Positions 17,115 through 26,270 of a stretch of DNA of 64,000 bases are shown piece after piece. Made by a program: the position numbers and the translations under genes. Within the stretch, counting starts at the first letter, position 1. Each line of letters starts with the position of its first letter. Under the pieces are notes generated by a model. That model was not told the origin of the DNA, searched no databases, and saw nothing but the letters and a program-made list of their open reading frames with translations. This stretch comes from Oscillospiraceae bacterium (GTDB taxonomy: Bacteria; Bacillota; Clostridia; Oscillospirales; Acutalibacteraceae), in assembly GCA_015066625.1 (NCBI GenBank), contig SVOC01000003.1, forward strand, positions 100,045-164,044, in the 5' to 3' direction.

Positions 17115-18434
17115 TTATTTGAAAGAAAATTCATAAACCTTTGCCCAATTCTGAACCCTGCGCTGATTCCACTTCTTGGGCATCATTGAGCATACTGCGG
17201 CAACCTTACCCATTCCCACACCGCAGGCAATAATCTTTTTGAGAAGCTCGGTATCGCTGCAAACCTGTTTTGCCTTGTTTATAAGGTCTTTGGGGTCAAC
17301 CTTAAGGTTACCGATACCCGTGAAATCCGCACCTATTGTAATTAGGTCATCGGTGAGAATTTCTTTTTCAAAAAGGTAATCCACATCGTCGGGCGTAAGC
17401 TTCAAAAGAAGGAGCTTTGCCTGGGCGAGGGGAGCAAGGTTTGCGCCCAGCACCTTATAGTAGTTTACCTGATAATTCCACAGAGATTCTGCACTGAATG
17501 AGTCCGATTTATCCTTGATAACCGTGTTTGCAAGCACCTTGGCAGCTTTCAGGCTGTTGGCAATGCCCGAGCCGATAACGGGTACGGTCATAAACGCACT
17601 GTCACCGATAGCGGCATAGCCGTCGGCAACCATAATTGAAAGGGGCTGGCGTACGGGAATTTCAACAAACTGACCGCCGCGGAGAATTTTTGTGCCCAGA
17701 CGGGGATTTTCGGTGCGGAGGAAATCTGCAAATTTTTCAGCGTGTTCGATATCAAAATCTTCAAATCTGCCCATAAGAAGGTCTGTGTGGTCCTCTTCAG
17801 AGGCAACCCAGTTAATGCCCAGTTCACCGCCCTTGAAAAGCATTACCTTGAACTTGGCTTCAACCTCAACATCCTCGGCAACATTGAAAAATGCACGGTA
17901 AATAGTGATTCTTTCGTTGCGTGCAACATCCTTTTCAATGCCGAAGCTTTCGGGCAGGTTGCGTCTTACGGGGGAATTCATACCGCAGGCATCAATGATA
18001 AGGTCGCCGTAAACATCGCCCTTTTCCGTTTTTATGCCCACAACTCTGTTGCCCAGCACAATGGGACCTTCAACCTCGCAGTTATATACGATTTTTACGC
18101 CGTATCTGAGAGCGTTGTTGATAAGATGCTCATAAATATCCCTGCGCTCCATCTTGATTTCAAGCTGGTCCTCGGGTACGTGCTGATGGAGTGCCTTTTC
18201 GCTTGTGGGGCCGAAGAAGGTCATATCCTGCTTGTATTCATATTTATCATCATCGGGCATATCAATTTCGGCATATTTCAGCGCATCGGGTGCAAAAATA
18301 TCCGTCCAGTCATAGCCCAGAGTGCCTTTCTTTTTCTTTTCGTAAACGGTTACGTCGTAGCCTGCCTTTGCGAGAAGTGCGGCTGCGGCAATACCTCCGT
18401 GACCCAGACCTGCAACAACAATATTCTTACCCAT
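17115..18434 (-). CDS. FAD-dependent oxidoreductase (geranylgeranyl-reductase/lycopene-cyclase-like)
   Basis: 439-aa flavoprotein. N-terminal dinucleotide-binding motif VAGLGHGGIAAAALLAKAG, and the second FAD motif DGYAAIGDSAFMTVPVIGSG near residue 270. The region around RRDIYEHLINNALRYGVKI matches the p-hydroxybenzoate-hydroxylase-type fold used by geranylgeranyl reductases and halogenases. Substrate unknown; reduction of an isoprenoid or fatty chain is plausible. The promoter at 18467-18495 has GTTAC-type palindromes close by. Confidence 0.8.
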   Translation of the reverse strand: MGKNIVVAGLGHGGIAAAALLAKAGYDVTVYEKKKKGTLGYDWTDIFAPDALKYAEIDMPDDDKYEYKQDMTFFGPTSEKALHQHVPEDQLEIKMERRDIYEHLINNALRYGVKIVYNCEVEGPIVLGNRVVGIKTEKGDVYGDLIIDACGMNSPVRRNLPESFGIEKDVARNERITIYRAFFNVAEDVEVEAKFKVMLFKGGELGINWVASEEDHTDLLMGRFEDFDIEHAEKFADFLRTENPRLGTKILRGGQFVEIPVRQPLSIMVADGYAAIGDSAFMTVPVIGSGIANSLKAAKVLANTVIKDKSDSFSAESLWNYQVNYYKVLGANLAPLAQAKLLLLKLTPDDVDYLFEKEILTDDLITIGADFTGIGNLKVDPKDLINKAKQVCSDTELLKKIIACGVGMGKVAAVCSMMPKKWNQRRVQNWAKVYEFSFK

Positions 18435-18466
18435 AATGCCCTCCGAATAAGTTCATATTTGTAACA

Positions 18467-18495
18467 AGTATACCATACAGGGCGTATAATATCAA
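18467..18495 (-). promoter_or_regulatory. Promoter of the FAD oxidoreductase operon
   Basis: Minus strand TTGATA (18490-18495), 17-base spacer ending TGG, TATACT (18467-18472): an extended -10 promoter. TTGTTACAAAT directly follows the -10 box and GTTACATTTGTAAC lies about 20 bases upstream inside the terminator, so a GTTACA-binding regulator is possible. Confidence 0.8.
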
Positions 18496-18496
18496 T

Positions 18497-18533
18497 AAAA
18501 AAAGCCGCACTGTTACAAATGTAACGGCACGGC
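18497..18533 (-). terminator. Terminator downstream of the DUF1846 gene
   Basis: On the minus strand a GCCG...CGGC stem containing GTTACA-TTTGTAAC is followed by TTTTTTT. It ends transcripts from the DUF1846 gene after the R1 repeat array. Confidence 0.8.
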
Positions 18534-18544
18534 GGGAATACTGA

Positions 18545-18902
18545 GTGAACAGTGAATAATGAATAGTTAAGGAAGGGCGTTGCCCTTACCCATTCGTTAA
18601 GTGAACAGTGAATAATGAATAGTGAATAGTTATGGAAGGGCTTCGCCCTTACCCGTTTATATAATCGGTCATAGGCGGAGCCTATCCAAAACTTTTCACT
18701 CTTCACTTTTAACTTTTCACTTTAAAACGGTCATAGGCGGAGCCTATCCGAAACTTTTCACTCTTCACTCTTAACTTTTCACTTTAAAACGGTCATAGGC
18801 GGAGCCTATCCGAAACTTTTCACTCTTCACTCTTAACTTTTCACTTTAAAACGGTCATAGGCGGAGCCTATCCGAAACTTTTCACTCTGCACTTTGAACT
18901 TT
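18545..18902 (-). repeat. R1 repeat array, amplified copy C
   Basis: Largest R1 copy, inverted relative to copies A, B and D. It has two arm+h2 units (18545-18656) and four tandem arm+h1 units. The last three start at 18724, 18786 and 18848, an exact 62-bp period. It lies in the 3' untranslated region of the DUF1846 gene, ending a few bases from its stop codon. The near identity of the 62-bp units suggests recent tandem amplification. Confidence 0.9.
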
Positions 18903-18906
18903 GCCC

Positions 18907-20394
18907 TTATTTGTGGTAAAGCTTCTTCGTCTGATATCTGGGCTCGCAGGTAAGATTCATACCGATTTTTCTGTATACATCGGAGTCGACCTGAGAAAGG
19001 ATAACAGTTGAATGAGCCTCGCAGTCCTTGAGCTTTTCAATGGCGTCAAGTGCCTGCTTTGCAAGGGGATTTGTGTTGGCACTCATTGAAAGGGCAATGA
19101 GTGTTTCATCGGAGTGAAGTCGGGGATTGTGACCCTTGAGGATGCCCGTTTTCAGCTCCTGAATGGGTTCAATGATTGAGGGGGCAATCATAAGCAATTC
19201 CTCGGGCAGACCTGCTATTGCCTTTGCGGCGTTAAGCAGTGCGGCACTGGATGCACCGAGAAGATTTGAGGTTTTACCCGTAACGATTCTTCCGTCGGGC
19301 AGCTCGATTGCAACCGCAGGCTGACCCTCGGTTTCCTCGCTCTTTTCGAGTGCTGCTCTGATAACCTTGCGGTCCTCAATCACAACGCCTGCCTGATTCA
19401 TAAGGCTGACAATTTTATCAACAGCCTCCTGCTTGCCTCTGCCCATACGCAAATCGCACATTGCCGCAAAATAACGGCGCACGATTTCCTGCTTTGAAGC
19501 CTCGATAACCGCCTTGTCGTCGCAGATGGCATAGCCTGCCATATTTACACCCATATCCGTAGGTGACTTATAGGGGCTGATGCCTTCAATCTTCTCAAAA
19601 ATAGCATTGAGAACGGGGAATACTTCAACATCTCTGTTGTAGTTAACCGTTGTTTTGCCGTAGGCTTCAAGATGGTAGGGGTCAATCATATTGACATCAT
19701 TAAGGTCTGCGGTTGCGGCTTCATAAGCAAGGTTTACGGGGTGCTTCAGGGGAAGATTCCATACGGGGAAGGTTTCGAACTTTGCATAGCCTGCTTTTAC
19801 ACCGCGCTGATTTTCGTGATAAAGCTGTGAAAGGCAGGTGCTCATTTTGCCGCTTCCGGGGCCGGGTGCGGTAATAACCACAAGAGGTCTTGATGTTTCG
19901 ATATATTCGTTTTTGCCGAAGCCTGCCTCACTTACAATGTGTGATACATTATAGGGGTAGCCTTCGATTGTGTAATGAGTGAAAACCCTGATGCCAAGCT
20001 GTTCAAGCTTTGCCTTGAATGCAATGCAGGCGGGCTGACCCTTGAACTGGGAGAGCACAACACTGCCCACATAAAGGCCTGAGCCTCTGTAAGCATCAAT
20101 AAGGCGGAGCACATCCGCATCGTAGGTTATGCCGAGGTCGCGGCGGATTTTGTTGTTTTCGATATCCGCAGAGCTTATGACAATGACAACCTCAACCTTA
20201 TCTGCAAGGCTTTTAAGCATCTGCAGCTTACTGTCGGGAGCAAAACCGGGCAGAACCCTTGAAGCGTGAAAATCATCAAAAAGCTTGCCGCCGAATTCAA
20301 GATAAAGCTTGCCGCCGAATTCGTTAATGCGCTTGCGTATTTCCTCCGACTGACGGCTGATATACAGAGCGTTGTCAAATCCTTTTACTTTCAA
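18907..20394 (-). CDS. DUF1846 domain-containing protein
   Basis: 495-aa protein matching the DUF1846 family in length and signature stretches (MKVKGFDNALYISRQSEEI-like start, ITYDADVLRLIDAYR). A glycine-rich APGPGSGKMST at about residues 171-181 looks like a phosphate-binding loop. Function is not established. TTG start at 20394 after an AAAGGGGTG ribosome site; no ATG fits better. Single gene with its own promoter and a long 3' region holding the R1 array. Confidence 0.9.
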   Translation of the reverse strand: MKVKGFDNALYISRQSEEIRKRINEFGGKLYLEFGGKLFDDFHASRVLPGFAPDSKLQMLKSLADKVEVVIVISSADIENNKIRRDLGITYDADVLRLIDAYRGSGLYVGSVVLSQFKGQPACIAFKAKLEQLGIRVFTHYTIEGYPYNVSHIVSEAGFGKNEYIETSRPLVVITAPGPGSGKMSTCLSQLYHENQRGVKAGYAKFETFPVWNLPLKHPVNLAYEAATADLNDVNMIDPYHLEAYGKTTVNYNRDVEVFPVLNAIFEKIEGISPYKSPTDMGVNMAGYAICDDKAVIEASKQEIVRRYFAAMCDLRMGRGKQEAVDKIVSLMNQAGVVIEDRKVIRAALEKSEETEGQPAVAIELPDGRIVTGKTSNLLGASSAALLNAAKAIAGLPEELLMIAPSIIEPIQELKTGILKGHNPRLHSDETLIALSMSANTNPLAKQALDAIEKLKDCEAHSTVILSQVDSDVYRKIGMNLTCEPRYQTKKLYHK

Positions 20395-20447
20395 CTCAAT
20401 TACACCCCTTTACCCTTACACGGGCAATCTGAACAAATAACTATATT

Positions 20448-20476
20448 ATTATATAACACAGTTTGCGCCAAATCAA
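20448..20476 (-). promoter_or_regulatory. Promoter of the DUF1846 gene
   Basis: Minus strand TTGATT (20471-20476), 17-base spacer, perfect TATAAT (20448-20453). Confidence 0.85.
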
Positions 20477-20629
20477 GTGGAAAACTTAAATAATTCCTGC
20501 AAAAATCCTTCATTTTACAAATAATATGCGGAATTATGAAAGATTTATTGTTAAATGCTGCAAATTTCAGCCTTTTGGTTTGCGATATTCAACATTTTTC
20601 ACAAAATTATGAAAGTTATATATTTTTTG
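20477..20629. other. AT-rich divergent intergenic region, no gene seen
   Basis: Between the DUF1846 and gdhA promoters. It contains a direct repeat ATTATGAAAG (20533-20542 and 20607-20616) that could be a regulator site, but no conserved RNA motif or coding frame is recognised. Confidence 0.5.
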
Positions 20630-20658
20630 TTGCATTTTTTTCTTTATTGGTATAAAAT
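20630..20658 (+). promoter_or_regulatory. Probable gdhA promoter
   Basis: TTGCAT (20630-20635), 17-base spacer, TAAAAT (20653-20658), overlapping a small palindrome GGTATAAAATATACC. Implies a leader of about 95 bases. Confidence 0.6.
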
Positions 20659-20758
20659 ATACCATTATCAGCGTATTAAAGCGTTAAATAAACGGAAAAT
20701 TCCGTATTTTATACGGGCTGCCGACCAATCCCCGACAGCTTGATAAGGAGTGTCAATT

Positions 20759-22102
20759 ATGGATTACATTAAGCACACAATTGAAGCAGTTGCAAAGAAG
20801 CACGCAAACGAGCCCGAGTTTGTTCAGACCGTTACAGAAGTCTATGAATCACTCGCACCCGTTATCGACCAGCATCCCGAATACGAAAAGTATTCACTGC
20901 TTGAAAGAATGGCAGAGCCCGAAAGACAGATTTCATTCCGTGTTACCTGGGTTGACGACAGCGGCAAGGTTCAGGTAAACACAGGCTACAGAGTTCAGTT
21001 CAACGGCGCAATCGGTCCCTACAAGGGCGGTCTGCGCTTCCATCCTTCCGTATACATCGGCATTATGAAGTTCCTTGCTTTTGAGCAGACCTTCAAAAAC
21101 AGCCTTACAGGTCTTCCCATCGGCGGTGCAAAGGGCGGTTCGGACTTTGACCCCAGAGGCAAGAGCGATGCAGAAATTCTCCGCTTCTGCCAGGCATTTA
21201 TGACAGAGCTTTACAGACACATCGGTCCCGACATTGACGTACCCGCAGGCGATATCGGTGTAGGCGGCAGAGAAATCGGCTACCTCTACGGTCAGTACAG
21301 ACGCATCAGAGGCGCATTCGAAAACGGCGTTCTCACAGGCAAGGGTCTTTCATACGGCGGTTCTCTCATCAGACCCGAAGCTACAGGCTACGGTGCTACA
21401 TACTACGCAGTTGAAATGCTCAAGCATTTCGGCGAAGAAATCAAGGGCAAGACCTTTGCAATCTCAGGCTTCGGCAACGTTGCATGGGGTGCTGTTCAGA
21501 AGATTACAGAGCTCGGCGGTAAGGTTGTTACAATTTCAGGTCCCGACGGCTATGTATACGATGCAGACGGCATCAACACACCCGAAAAGATTGATTATAT
21601 GCTCGAAATGAGAGCATCGGGCCGCGACAAGGTTCAGGATTATGCCGATAAATTCGGTGCTGAATTCTTTGCAGGTCAGAAGCCCTGGGGCGTTAAGGTT
21701 GACGTTGCAATGCCCTGCGCAACTCAGAATGAAATCGGTATGACAGAGGCTGAAAAGCTTGTTGCAAACGGTGTTCCCTATTACATCGAGGTTGCAAATA
21801 TGCCCACAACCAACGAGGCTCTTGCATACCTTAAGGCAAACTGCAAGGCAGTTGCTCCCTCAAAGGCAGTTAACGCAGGCGGCGTTGCTGTTTCAGCTCT
21901 CGAAATGAGCCAGAACTCAATGAGATACAGCTGGACTGCAGAAGAAGTTGATGCAAAGCTCAAGCAGATTATGAAGGATATCCACGATAATTCAGCAGCA
22001 GCATCAGAAAAATACGGTCTGGGCTATGACCTTGTAGCAGGCGCAAACATCGCAGGCTTCATCAAGGTTGCAGATGCAATGATGGCTCAGGGTCTTATCT
22101 AA
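20759..22102 (+). CDS. gdhA: NADP-specific glutamate dehydrogenase
   Basis: 447-aa hexameric-type GDH interconverting 2-oxoglutarate plus ammonia and glutamate. Family signatures: RVQFNGAIGPYKGGLRFH (about 80), the catalytic-lysine segment GLPIGGAKGGSDFDP (about 118), the PAGDIGVGGREIGYL region and the Rossmann motif SGFGNVAWGA (about 240). Length and sequence fit the bacterial NADP enzyme. ATG 20759 is preferred over GTG 20750 because the AAGGAG site ends at 20750, leaving 8 bases to ATG. Monocistronic; followed by a TTCG-loop terminator. Confidence 0.97.
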   Translation: MDYIKHTIEAVAKKHANEPEFVQTVTEVYESLAPVIDQHPEYEKYSLLERMAEPERQISFRVTWVDDSGKVQVNTGYRVQFNGAIGPYKGGLRFHPSVYIGIMKFLAFEQTFKNSLTGLPIGGAKGGSDFDPRGKSDAEILRFCQAFMTELYRHIGPDIDVPAGDIGVGGREIGYLYGQYRRIRGAFENGVLTGKGLSYGGSLIRPEATGYGATYYAVEMLKHFGEEIKGKTFAISGFGNVAWGAVQKITELGGKVVTISGPDGYVYDADGINTPEKIDYMLEMRASGRDKVQDYADKFGAEFFAGQKPWGVKVDVAMPCATQNEIGMTEAEKLVANGVPYYIEVANMPTTNEALAYLKANCKAVAPSKAVNAGGVAVSALEMSQNSMRYSWTAEEVDAKLKQIMKDIHDNSAAASEKYGLGYDLVAGANIAGFIKVADAMMAQGLI

Positions 22103-22106
22103 TGAA

Positions 22107-22134
22107 AAAAGGTCAGCTTCGGCTGACCTTTTAA
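22107..22134. terminator. Terminator between gdhA and pflA
   Basis: Stem AAGGTCAGC / GCTGACCTT with a TTCG loop; A and T runs on the two sides allow bidirectional use. Confidence 0.93.
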
Positions 22135-22138
22135 TGTT

Positions 22139-22837
22139 TTATAGCATACTTTTTAATTCGTTCATAGTTTCCGCAGCGGGTTCGGGAATATGAGCAAAGG
22201 GGAAATTCAGCCCCATTTTGTCATACTTCACCTGACAGATTTTGCGGAAGGGGAGAAGCTCGGTTTTGTCAACACATTTGTGTTCCGAAGCTATCCTTTT
22301 TAATTCAAGAATATTTTCCTCGTTATCGTTGAGGGTAGGAATAATAACCTGCCTCAGAGTGACGGGGATTTTTTCTTTGTTAAGATAATCAAGAAATTCA
22401 AGAACGGGCTTCATTTCACAGCCTGCGTGCTTTTTATAAAGCTCATCGGTTGTGTATTTTATATCAAGCAATACTCTGTCCGTTACTTTCAGCAGAGCTT
22501 TTACGCTGTCATTGAGAATACTGCCCGATGTGTCAAGGCAGGTGTTGATGCCTGCCTTATGGCACAGCTCAAAAATTTCTTTCACAAAATCCGCCTGCAA
22601 CAGGGGCTCACCGCCCGAAACAGTGATTCCGCCTTCACTGCCGAAATATTCTTTGTATCTCGCCGCACGGTTTGCAACATCCTCAGCGGTGTATTCCTTG
22701 CCTTCATTCATCTTCCATGTGTCGGGATTATGGCAGCAGCCGCAGCGCAGGTTACAGCCCTGAGTGAAGGCCACAAAGCGTATTCCGGGGCCGTCTATTG
22801 CACCAAGGCTTTGAAATGAGTGAATATAACCCGTCAT
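22139..22837 (-). CDS. pflA: Pyruvate formate-lyase-activating enzyme
   Basis: 232-aa radical SAM protein that installs the glycyl radical on PflB. The CxxxCxxC cluster motif is GCNLRCGCC near residue 28-36, followed by [14 protein letters not shown] near 77 and the conserved DIK region near 125 bind SAM and substrate. Overlaps the pflB stop by 4 bases, so the two are translationally coupled. Under the control of the ZTP riboswitch upstream of pflB. Confidence 0.97.
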   Translation of the reverse strand: MTGYIHSFQSLGAIDGPGIRFVAFTQGCNLRCGCCHNPDTWKMNEGKEYTAEDVANRAARYKEYFGSEGGITVSGGEPLLQADFVKEIFELCHKAGINTCLDTSGSILNDSVKALLKVTDRVLLDIKYTTDELYKKHAGCEMKPVLEFLDYLNKEKIPVTLRQVIIPTLNDNEENILELKRIASEHKCVDKTELLPFRKICQVKYDKMGLNFPFAHIPEPAAETMNELKSML

Positions 22838-25065
22838 ATTGCTTCGTGGAAGGTACGGCTGATAACCTCTCTCTGCTGCTCACGGGAAAGCTTGTTGAAG
22901 TTAACCGCATAGCCCGAAACTCTGATTGTCAGGTTGGGGTAATCCTCGGGGTTTTCGTATGCCTTCATAAGTGTTTCACGGTTAAGCACGTTGACATTGA
23001 TGTGATGTGCCTTCTTTGCAAAGTAGCCGTCAAGAATGGAAACAAGATTACCGATTCTTTCTTCTTCATCTCTTCCCAGTGCTTCGGGAGTGATTGAGAA
23101 GGTGTTTGAAACGCCGTCACGGCAGTCGTCATAGCTGATTTTAGCAACGGAGTTAAGGGATGCAAGTGCGCCGTTTTCTTCTCTGTTGTGCATGGGGTTT
23201 GCACCGGGCGCAAAGGGTGCGCTTGCCTTTCTTCCGTCGGGAGTTGCGCCTGTATTCTTGCCGTACATAACATTTGATGTAATAGTCAGCACGGAAAGGG
23301 TGTGGATTGCTTTTCTGTAAGTGGGGGTCTTGCGAAGCTCTGTAATAACCTTGTGAGCCATATCCTTTGCAATAAGATCAACTCTGTCATCGTCGTTGCC
23401 GTATTTGGGGAAGTCGCCTTCGGTCTTGAATTCGGTAATGAATCCGCTGCTGTTTTTAACGGGGATTACGTTTGCATATTTGATTGCGCTCAGTGAGTCC
23501 GCAACAACGGAAAGACCTGCAATGCCGAATGCCATGAAACGCTCAACATCCGTATCGTGAAGTGCCATCTGAGTTTTTTCGTAGGCATACTTATCGTGCA
23601 TATAGTGGATGATGTTCATTGTGTTGACATAGAGATTGCTCAGCCATGCAATATAGATATCAAAACGCTTCATAACCTCGTCATAATCAAGCTTGTCGCC
23701 TTCCATAACGGGCATCTGAGGGCCGATGTGAATGCCGCTTGTGGTATCGTAACCGCCGTTGATTGCAATAAGCAGAAGCTTTGCAAGGTTGCAGCGTGCA
23801 CCGAAGAACTGCATCTGCTTGCCTACCTTCATTGCGGAAACACAGCAGGCAATGGCATAATCGTCGCCGTAAACGGGACGCATAATATCGTCGTTTTCAT
23901 ACTGGATTGAGTCTGTATCTGCCGAAACCTTTGCGCAGAATTTCTTGAAGTTTTCGGGCAGTGAGGTTGACCAGAGAACGGTCAGGTTGGGTTCGGGGGA
24001 TGAGCCGAGAGTGTAAAGCGTATTAAGAATTCTGAAGCTGTTTTTGGTAACAAGGGTTCTGCCGTCTTCACCCATACCGCCTACGGCTTCGGTAATCCAC
24101 ATGGGGTCGCCGCCGAAAAGCTCGTTGTATTCGGGTGTACGCAGATGGCGGGCAATACGCAGCTTCATAACAAAATCGTCAATAAGCTCCTGTGCGCCTT
24201 CTTCGGTGAGAACACCGTTTGCAATATCACGCTCAATGTAGATATCAAAGAATGTGCTTACTCTGCCCAGTGACATTGCGGCACCGTTCTGCTCCTTGAT
24301 TGCACCCAGATAGCCGAAATAGGTCCACTGAATTGCTTCCTTTGCGTTTGCGGCGGGCTTGCTGATATCAAAGCCGTACATAGCCGCCATTTCTTTAAGG
24401 TAGCCAAGGAAAGCAATCTGCTGGAAAAGCTCTTCGTCAAGGCGGATCTGCTCGGTATTGAAGGCTTCGTTTGCAAGCTTGTTTTTATCTTTCTTCTTTT
24501 CTTCAATGAGCTTATCAACGCCGTAAAGAGCAACTCTGCGGTAATCGCCGATGATTCTGCCTCTGCCGTATGCATCGGGCAGACCGGTGATAACATGGCA
24601 TTTGCGAGCCTGACGCATTTCGTCTGTGTATGCACGGAAGACGCCGTCGTTATGAGTTGTGCGGAAGCGGAATTCTTCCTCAACCTTCTTGCTCAGCTTA
24701 TAGCCGTAGGCTTCGCATGCCTGACGCACCATACGCATACCGCCGAAGGGATTGACACCTCTTTTGAGCGGTCTGTTGGTCTGCATACCGAAAATAAGCT
24801 CATTTTCTTTATCAATATATCCGGGTGAATAGCTTGTCAGTGAAGAAACGGTTGCAGTGTCAATATCAAGCACACCGCCGAACTGACGCTCAATGGCAAA
24901 AAGGGATTCGAGCTTTTTCATAAGACCCTTTGTACGCTCGGTTGCGCCTGCAAGAAAGCTGCTGTCGCCCGAATATTCGCTGTAATTCTTCTGAATGAAA
25001 TCACGAACGTTGATTTCGTCCTGCCATACGCCCGGTTTAAAGCCTGTCCAATTCTTGTGTTCCAT
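22834..25065 (-). CDS. pflB: Formate C-acetyltransferase (pyruvate formate-lyase)
   Basis: 743-aa glycyl-radical enzyme converting pyruvate and CoA to acetyl-CoA and formate. The catalytic Cys-Cys pair is seen in [12 protein letters not shown] (about residue 408) and the radical glycine in [11 protein letters not shown] (about 721). Full length. AAAGGAGGCAG ribosome site. Oxygen-sensitive central fermentation enzyme. Transcribed from the promoter at 25236-25264 through a ZTP riboswitch and attenuator; pflA follows with a 4-base overlap. Confidence 0.98.
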   Translation of the reverse strand: MEHKNWTGFKPGVWQDEINVRDFIQKNYSEYSGDSSFLAGATERTKGLMKKLESLFAIERQFGGVLDIDTATVSSLTSYSPGYIDKENELIFGMQTNRPLKRGVNPFGGMRMVRQACEAYGYKLSKKVEEEFRFRTTHNDGVFRAYTDEMRQARKCHVITGLPDAYGRGRIIGDYRRVALYGVDKLIEEKKKDKNKLANEAFNTEQIRLDEELFQQIAFLGYLKEMAAMYGFDISKPAANAKEAIQWTYFGYLGAIKEQNGAAMSLGRVSTFFDIYIERDIANGVLTEEGAQELIDDFVMKLRIARHLRTPEYNELFGGDPMWITEAVGGMGEDGRTLVTKNSFRILNTLYTLGSSPEPNLTVLWSTSLPENFKKFCAKVSADTDSIQYENDDIMRPVYGDDYAIACCVSAMKVGKQMQFFGARCNLAKLLLIAINGGYDTTSGIHIGPQMPVMEGDKLDYDEVMKRFDIYIAWLSNLYVNTMNIIHYMHDKYAYEKTQMALHDTDVERFMAFGIAGLSVVADSLSAIKYANVIPVKNSSGFITEFKTEGDFPKYGNDDDRVDLIAKDMAHKVITELRKTPTYRKAIHTLSVLTITSNVMYGKNTGATPDGRKASAPFAPGANPMHNREENGALASLNSVAKISYDDCRDGVSNTFSITPEALGRDEEERIGNLVSILDGYFAKKAHHINVNVLNRETLMKAYENPEDYPNLTIRVSGYAVNFNKLSREQQREVISRTFHEAI

Positions 25066-25098
25066 ATGTGACTGCCTCCTTTAAAGGATTAAAAAAAC

Positions 25099-25137
25099 AA
25101 AAAAGGGCTTATTCAGTTTAGCAAAACTGAATAGCCC
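25099..25137 (-). terminator. ZTP-riboswitch expression platform terminator
   Basis: Minus strand stem beginning GGGCTATTCAGTTTTGC and closing with its complement, then TTTTTTGTTTTTTT. The first GGGC is also the last part of the aptamer, so ligand binding and termination are mutually exclusive: ZTP/ZMP should turn pfl on. Confidence 0.93.
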
Positions 25138-25227
25138 AGACGGTCGGCATATTATACTTTAAAAATCTAAAGTATAAGTTTACATTCCCTTGCGGTGCTC
25201 CGCTGTTCCGTCAGTCATGTAAACTTT
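25134..25227 (-). ncRNA. ZTP (pfl) riboswitch aptamer
   Basis: cis-regulatory RNA sensing ZTP/ZMP (folate or one-carbon shortage). On the minus strand: P1 AAGTTTACAT paired with ATGTAAACTT, the conserved TGACTGACGG loop, a GCGGAGCACCGC hairpin, AAGGGAATG, then the signature GCCGACCGTCTGGGC. ACGG of the first loop can pair with CCGT of the 3' segment as the family's pseudoknot. A second AT hairpin (TATACTTTAG...) fills the linker. Placement before pflB is the classical 'pfl motif' context. Confidence 0.95.
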
Positions 25228-25235
25228 GTATCTTT

Positions 25236-25264
25236 ATTATACAGAAAGGCAGGGGATATGTCAA
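25236..25264 (-). promoter_or_regulatory. Promoter of the pflBA transcript
   Basis: Minus strand TTGACA (25259-25264), 17-base spacer, TATAAT (25236-25241): full consensus. The riboswitch begins about 9 bases after the -10 box. Confidence 0.95.
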
Positions 25265-25333
25265 TTAAAAATATCACCAAATATTGTGCCTTTTATCAAA
25301 AATATATAGTGAATGTTGTGTCCGACTTATTTA

Positions 25334-26257
25334 TCAGATCCACTTCTCAATTGCTTTGGCAACAAGATAAACTGTTTTGTCAACAACAGCTTTGTCTTCT
25401 TCCGAGAGGTTGAGAAGAGGCGCTCTTACTCCGCCGAGGCGAAGACCTGCAAGCTCAATGAGAGCGGCTTTTGCAACTGCATACATATTGCCGTTTGCCG
25501 AGCACATGGTGTAAATAACTTCGTTGATATCGCTCTGAAGCTTGCCTGCGTTTTCAAAATTGCCTGCTTCAAGAAGTGCGTTGAGTTTCACGAAAAGCTC
25601 GGGCATAACGCCGTAGGTGCCGCCGATACCGCCGTCTGCACCGATAAGTCTGCCGCCGACAAACTGCTCATCGGGGCCGTTGAAAACAACAATTTCCCTC
25701 TTGTTGATTGCAGCCTGTCTTTTGAACATCTGAATATCCTGAATAGGCATTGATGAATTCTTAACACCGATAACCCTTGGATTCTTCAGCATTTCATCAA
25801 AAAGGCTGAGGGTGAGAGAAACGCCTGCTAGCTGGGGAATATTGTAGATAACAAAATCCGTGTTGGGTGCAGCATCGGAAATATCGTTCCAGTATTTTGC
25901 GATTGCTCTTTCGGGAAGCTTGAAATAGATGGGAGGAATTGCGGCGATAGCGTCAACTCCGAGAGATTCCGCATGGCGTGCAAGCTCGCGGCTGTCCTCT
26001 GTATTGTTGCAGGCAACATGGGCGATGATTGCTATTCTGCCCCTTGCAACCTCCATAACAGCTTCAAGAGTTTTCTTTCTTTCTTCAACGCTCAGGTAAA
26101 TGCATTCGCCTGATGAACCGCCTACATAAAGACCGTTAACGCCTTTTTCGATGAGATATTCAACATATTTTTTTGTTGCTTCGGCTGAAACACTGCCTGT
26201 GCTGTCATAGCAAGCATAAAAAGCGGGGAATATACCCTTATATTTTTCAAGATTCAT
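25334..26257 (-). CDS. Dihydrodipicolinate synthase / N-acetylneuraminate lyase family aldolase
   Basis: 307-aa class I aldolase of the DHDPS/NAL TIM-barrel family. GGSSGECIYLSVEER (about 46-60) is the pyruvate-binding GxxGE-like loop, YNIPQLAG (about 138) holds the proton-relay tyrosine, and GVKNSS (about 166) the Schiff-base lysine. The YVGGSSGE form is closer to N-acetylneuraminate lyase (YVGGSTGE) than to DapA, so sialic-acid cleavage to ManNAc and pyruvate is favoured but unproven. It lies 13 bases after hisIE, as the last gene of the his transcript. No terminator is visible between it and the pfl promoter. Confidence 0.85.
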   Translation of the reverse strand: MNLEKYKGIFPAFYACYDSTGSVSAEATKKYVEYLIEKGVNGLYVGGSSGECIYLSVEERKKTLEAVMEVARGRIAIIAHVACNNTEDSRELARHAESLGVDAIAAIPPIYFKLPERAIAKYWNDISDAAPNTDFVIYNIPQLAGVSLTLSLFDEMLKNPRVIGVKNSSMPIQDIQMFKRQAAINKREIVVFNGPDEQFVGGRLIGADGGIGGTYGVMPELFVKLNALLEAGNFENAGKLQSDINEVIYTMCSANGNMYAVAKAALIELAGLRLGGVRAPLLNLSEEDKAVVDKTVYLVAKAIEKWI

Positions 26258-26270
26258 AATTCTATCTCCC

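Noticed and set aside
17742..18464. 240-codon plus-strand frame
   Set aside because: Opposite the FAD oxidoreductase gene; no ribosome site and Cys-rich shadow composition.
18545..18902. Possible CRISPR array
   Set aside because: The 62-bp units are tandem and nearly identical throughout, with no unique spacers and no cas genes nearby; it is an amplified R1 repeat.
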